This document shows positions 61,553 through 64,000 of a stretch of 64,000 nucleotides of DNA, piece after piece (the first letter of the stretch is position 1; every line of letters starts with the position of its first letter). Position numbers and translations under genes: made by a program. Origin of the DNA: Euphorbia lathyris (lineage: Eukaryota > Streptophyta > Magnoliopsida > Malpighiales > Euphorbiaceae); the NCBI RefSeq assembly GCF_963576675.1, contig NC_088919.1:62268578-62332577 (forward strand), read 5' to 3'. Below the pieces are notes generated by a model. That model had not been told where the DNA came from and searched no databases. It worked only from the letters and a program-made list of their open reading frames with translations.

Positions 61553-62735
61553 TGTTATGGGTCCAGCCCATATTTAAGGTCCATTTATTATTTATTTTGG
61601 CTTCTTTGAGAAGCTTAGTTTAAGATGTATTTAAGTGAATGAGTTGTCATTATTGAGATAAGTGAAGGAAGAAGAAAAGACTCACAAAAGAAGAGATTCC
61701 TTTTTCGCCTTTCTCTCATTTGGCCAGTTCACGTTTTTGTCGATTCTTAGAGATTGAACCGTCGGATCGTCACGATTTTTGGACAGGAGCTTCTTGACAT
61801 ATTGTTACTTGTTCTTACCGTTGGGATTGTCGTTTGGAGTTTGGGAAGGTCTGTTCGAGATTGAGGCAGATTGTATAAAGTTTCTTCTTTTTGTGGTATT
61901 TGTTTTCTTCTTGATCTCTTATTGTTTATGATTATTGTTAGTACGTTATAAACATTTGTAAAACTTTATTGGGCTTGCTTTGCCCTCAATTTTATCATAA
62001 TAAGATAAAAAGGGTGGACTTTTTAAAGGTCACGTGGTTTTTACTCTTTACACCGAAGAGGTTTTTCATGTATAAATCTCGTGTTATTGATTGCGGTTTA
62101 AATTTTCATTCTTGTGGTTTTATTTGCTATTTTGATTTGGAACTTGGGTTGTGCTTTGCTTGATTGTTTGTGAGATAGATCCTTGTGGTGTTGTTGTTGG
62201 TATTTCGCGTGTTATTGGTAACCCGTCTTTTGGGGTCCTTCAATTTGGTTTCCGAGCTTTCTAATTCTAATTTCTAAAATATCTAAAATATCTTGTATAA
62301 TCTGTAAGTTAGAACTTAGACTAGTCATTCATGTATTTCAAATGTAAGTTAGAACTTAGACTTAGTAGTTCGTGTATTTCAAATTGAAAATCTATTTAAA
62401 TATCTTTTCTTATTTTTCTCTTGCAGTTGTGTAGTTGTGTAATATTCTTATTCCTCAATATCTTTTATTCACTTCTCTTGCATCCTTTATGTGTTATCGT
62501 AGGGATCGCCAACAGTACCTTGCTTTCAATTAAGATACTCTAATTCTAATTTGTAAAATATATGCAATATCTTGTATAATCTGGATGTTAGAAGTCATTC
62601 GTGTATTTCAAATTGAAACTTATTCTGTAGTAAAACCTATTTAAATATCAATACAAAATCAATAGCGATGTCAACATTTAAAAAATAATACCCCAAAATG
62701 GGTTTGTGTCAATCAAATTAGATATTGTTCATAAC
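61553..62735 (+). repeat. Array unit 15, A1 type, partly recombinant
   Basis: LTR 61553-62242 (690 bp). G-box CACGTG at 62031-62036, but the upstream marker is A2-like (ATTGTCGTTTGGAG), suggesting exchange between subtypes. PBS-like TGGTTTCCGAGC. Confidence 0.85.
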
Positions 62736-63912
62736 TGTTATGGGTCCAGCCCATATTTAAGGTCCATTTATTATTAATTTTGGCTTCTTTGAGAAGCTTA
62801 GGTTAAGATTTATTTAAGTGAATGAGTTATCATTATTGAGATAAATGAAGGAAGAAGAAAAAACTCACAAAAGAAGAGATTCGTTTTTGGCCTTTCTCTC
62901 ATTAGGCCAGTTCACGTTTTTATCGATTCCCAGAGATTGAACCGTTGGATTGTCATGATTTTTGGACAGGAGCTTCTTGACATTTTGTTCCGTGTTCTCA
63001 CCGTAGTTATTGTCTTTTGGAGGTCGGGAGGTATGTTCGGGATTGGGGCATATTGAAGACAATTTCTTCTCTTTGTGGTATTTGTTTTCTTCTTGATCTC
63101 TTATTGTTTATGATTATTGTTGGTCGGTTATAAACCTTTGTAAGACTTTGTTGGGTTTGCTTTGCCATCGATTTTATCATAATAAGAGAAGAAAGGTGGA
63201 CTCCTCAAAGGTCCCGTGGTTTTTACTCTTTACACCGAAGAGGTTTTCCACGTATAAATCTCGTGTTGTTGATTGTGCTTTATATTTCCATTCAAGTGGT
63301 TTTATTTGCTATTTTGATTTGGAACTTGGGTTGTGCTATGGTTGATTGTTCATGAGATAGATCCTTGTGGTGTTGTTATTGGTATTCCACTTGTTATTGT
63401 AACCCGTCTTTTGGGGTCCTTCAATTTGGTATCAGAGCTTTCTAATTCTAATTTCTAAAATATCTATAATATCTTGTATAATCTATAAGTTAGAACATAG
63501 AATCAGTCATTCATGTATTTCAAATGTAAGTTAGAACTTAGACTAATTCGTGTATTTCACATTGAAAATCTATTTAAATATCTTTTCTTATTCTTCTCTT
63601 GCAGTTGTGTAGTTGTGTAATATTCTTATTCTTCAATATCATTCTTCACTTCTCTTGCATCCTTAATGTGCTATCGTAGTGATCACTAACACTACCTTGC
63701 TTTCAATTAAGATACTCTAATTCTAATTTGTAAAATATCTGCGATATCTTGTATAATCTGTAAGTTAAAAGTCATTCGTGTATTTCAAATTGAAACTTAT
63801 CCTATAGTAAAATCTATTTAAATATCAATACAAAATCAATAGCGATGACAATATTTAAAAAATAATACCCCAAATGGGTTTCTGTCAATCAAATTAGATA
63901 TTGTTCATAACT
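62736..63912 (+). repeat. Array unit 16, A2 type, intact PBS
   Basis: LTR 62736-63423 (688 bp) followed by a perfect TGGTATCAGAGC at 63427-63438. CCCGTG at the G-box position; the upstream marker is A1-like (ATTGTCTTTTGGAG), the reciprocal of unit 15. Confidence 0.88.
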
Positions 63913-64000
63913 ATTATGGGTACAGCCCATATTTAAGATTCATTTATTATTAATTTTAGCTTCTTTGAGAAGCTTAAGTTAAGATGTATTTAAGAGAAAT
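63913..64000 (+). repeat. Array unit 17, start only
   Basis: The first 88 bp of a further LTR (TATTATGGGTACAGCCC) run off the window edge, so the array continues to the right. Confidence 0.8.

Larger units (their letters stand above)
51906..64000 (+). repeat. LTR-leader tandem array, right part
   Basis: Continuation of the array: the rest of the unit 6 leader, one B unit, then ten A-type LTRs to the window end. Full A-type periods are 1141-1184 bp. From 53589 to 63912 the A LTRs alternate between subtype A2 (GGACTCCTCAAAGGTCCCGTG) and A1 (GGACTTTTTAAAGGTCACGTG), a strict dimer pattern over nine units. No coding sequence is present. Confidence 0.9.

Overview
This window is nuclear DNA from a plant, most likely a eudicot. 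The evidence is spliceosomal introns in ABCC-transporter sequence, Ty1/copia and Ty3/gypsy retroelements with plant-type primer-binding sites, a tRNA-derived SINE and AT-rich spacer. I find no intact host gene. Everything protein-coding is a truncated or mutated transporter copy or a decayed retroelement.

Layout. 1-1738: degenerate ~50-bp minisatellite, then unassigned sequence ending in a possible LTR edge. 1739-15378: five tandem copies, all on +, of the 3' part of an ABCC (MRP-type) ABC-transporter gene, covering the last part of TMD2, NBD2 and the C-terminus over six exons. All are defective. The units are about 2.1 kb, with base-exact duplication junctions. A 3'-truncated Sirevirus-like copia element on - (3519-7753) separates copies 1 and 2. 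15604-17329: duplicated 5' and 3' flanks of a related ABCC gene and a frameshifted TMD1 exon. 17534-22117: a full-length but dead copia element on - with 145-bp LTRs. 22118-27035: spacer, a second copy of the ABCC 5' flank, a SINE, a dead copia gag, and an LTR end with its primer-binding site.

27083 to the window end is one tandem array of a retrotransposon segment, LTR (about 690 bp) + PBS-like site + about 490 bp of leader, without coding sequence. Its basic period is about 1.18 kb. It has higher-order structure: LTR types B and A alternate on the left, and two A subtypes (A1 and A2) alternate on the right, giving a dimeric repeat of about 2.3-2.5 kb.

The array is split at 34589-51900 by a 17.3-kb LTR element on - with 2.93-kb LTRs, a perfect 5-bp target duplication (ATATC), a Tat/Ogre-type PBS and PPT, only a gag remnant, and several internal tandem-repeat fields. 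It looks like a non-autonomous Tat-lineage gypsy element. It inserted after the array formed, because the array sequence resumes exactly after it.

The most unusual objects are the LTR-leader higher-order array, the GC-rich palindrome field inside the LTRs of the large element, and a minisatellite in the ABCC pseudogenes that appears to derive from a 3' splice site.
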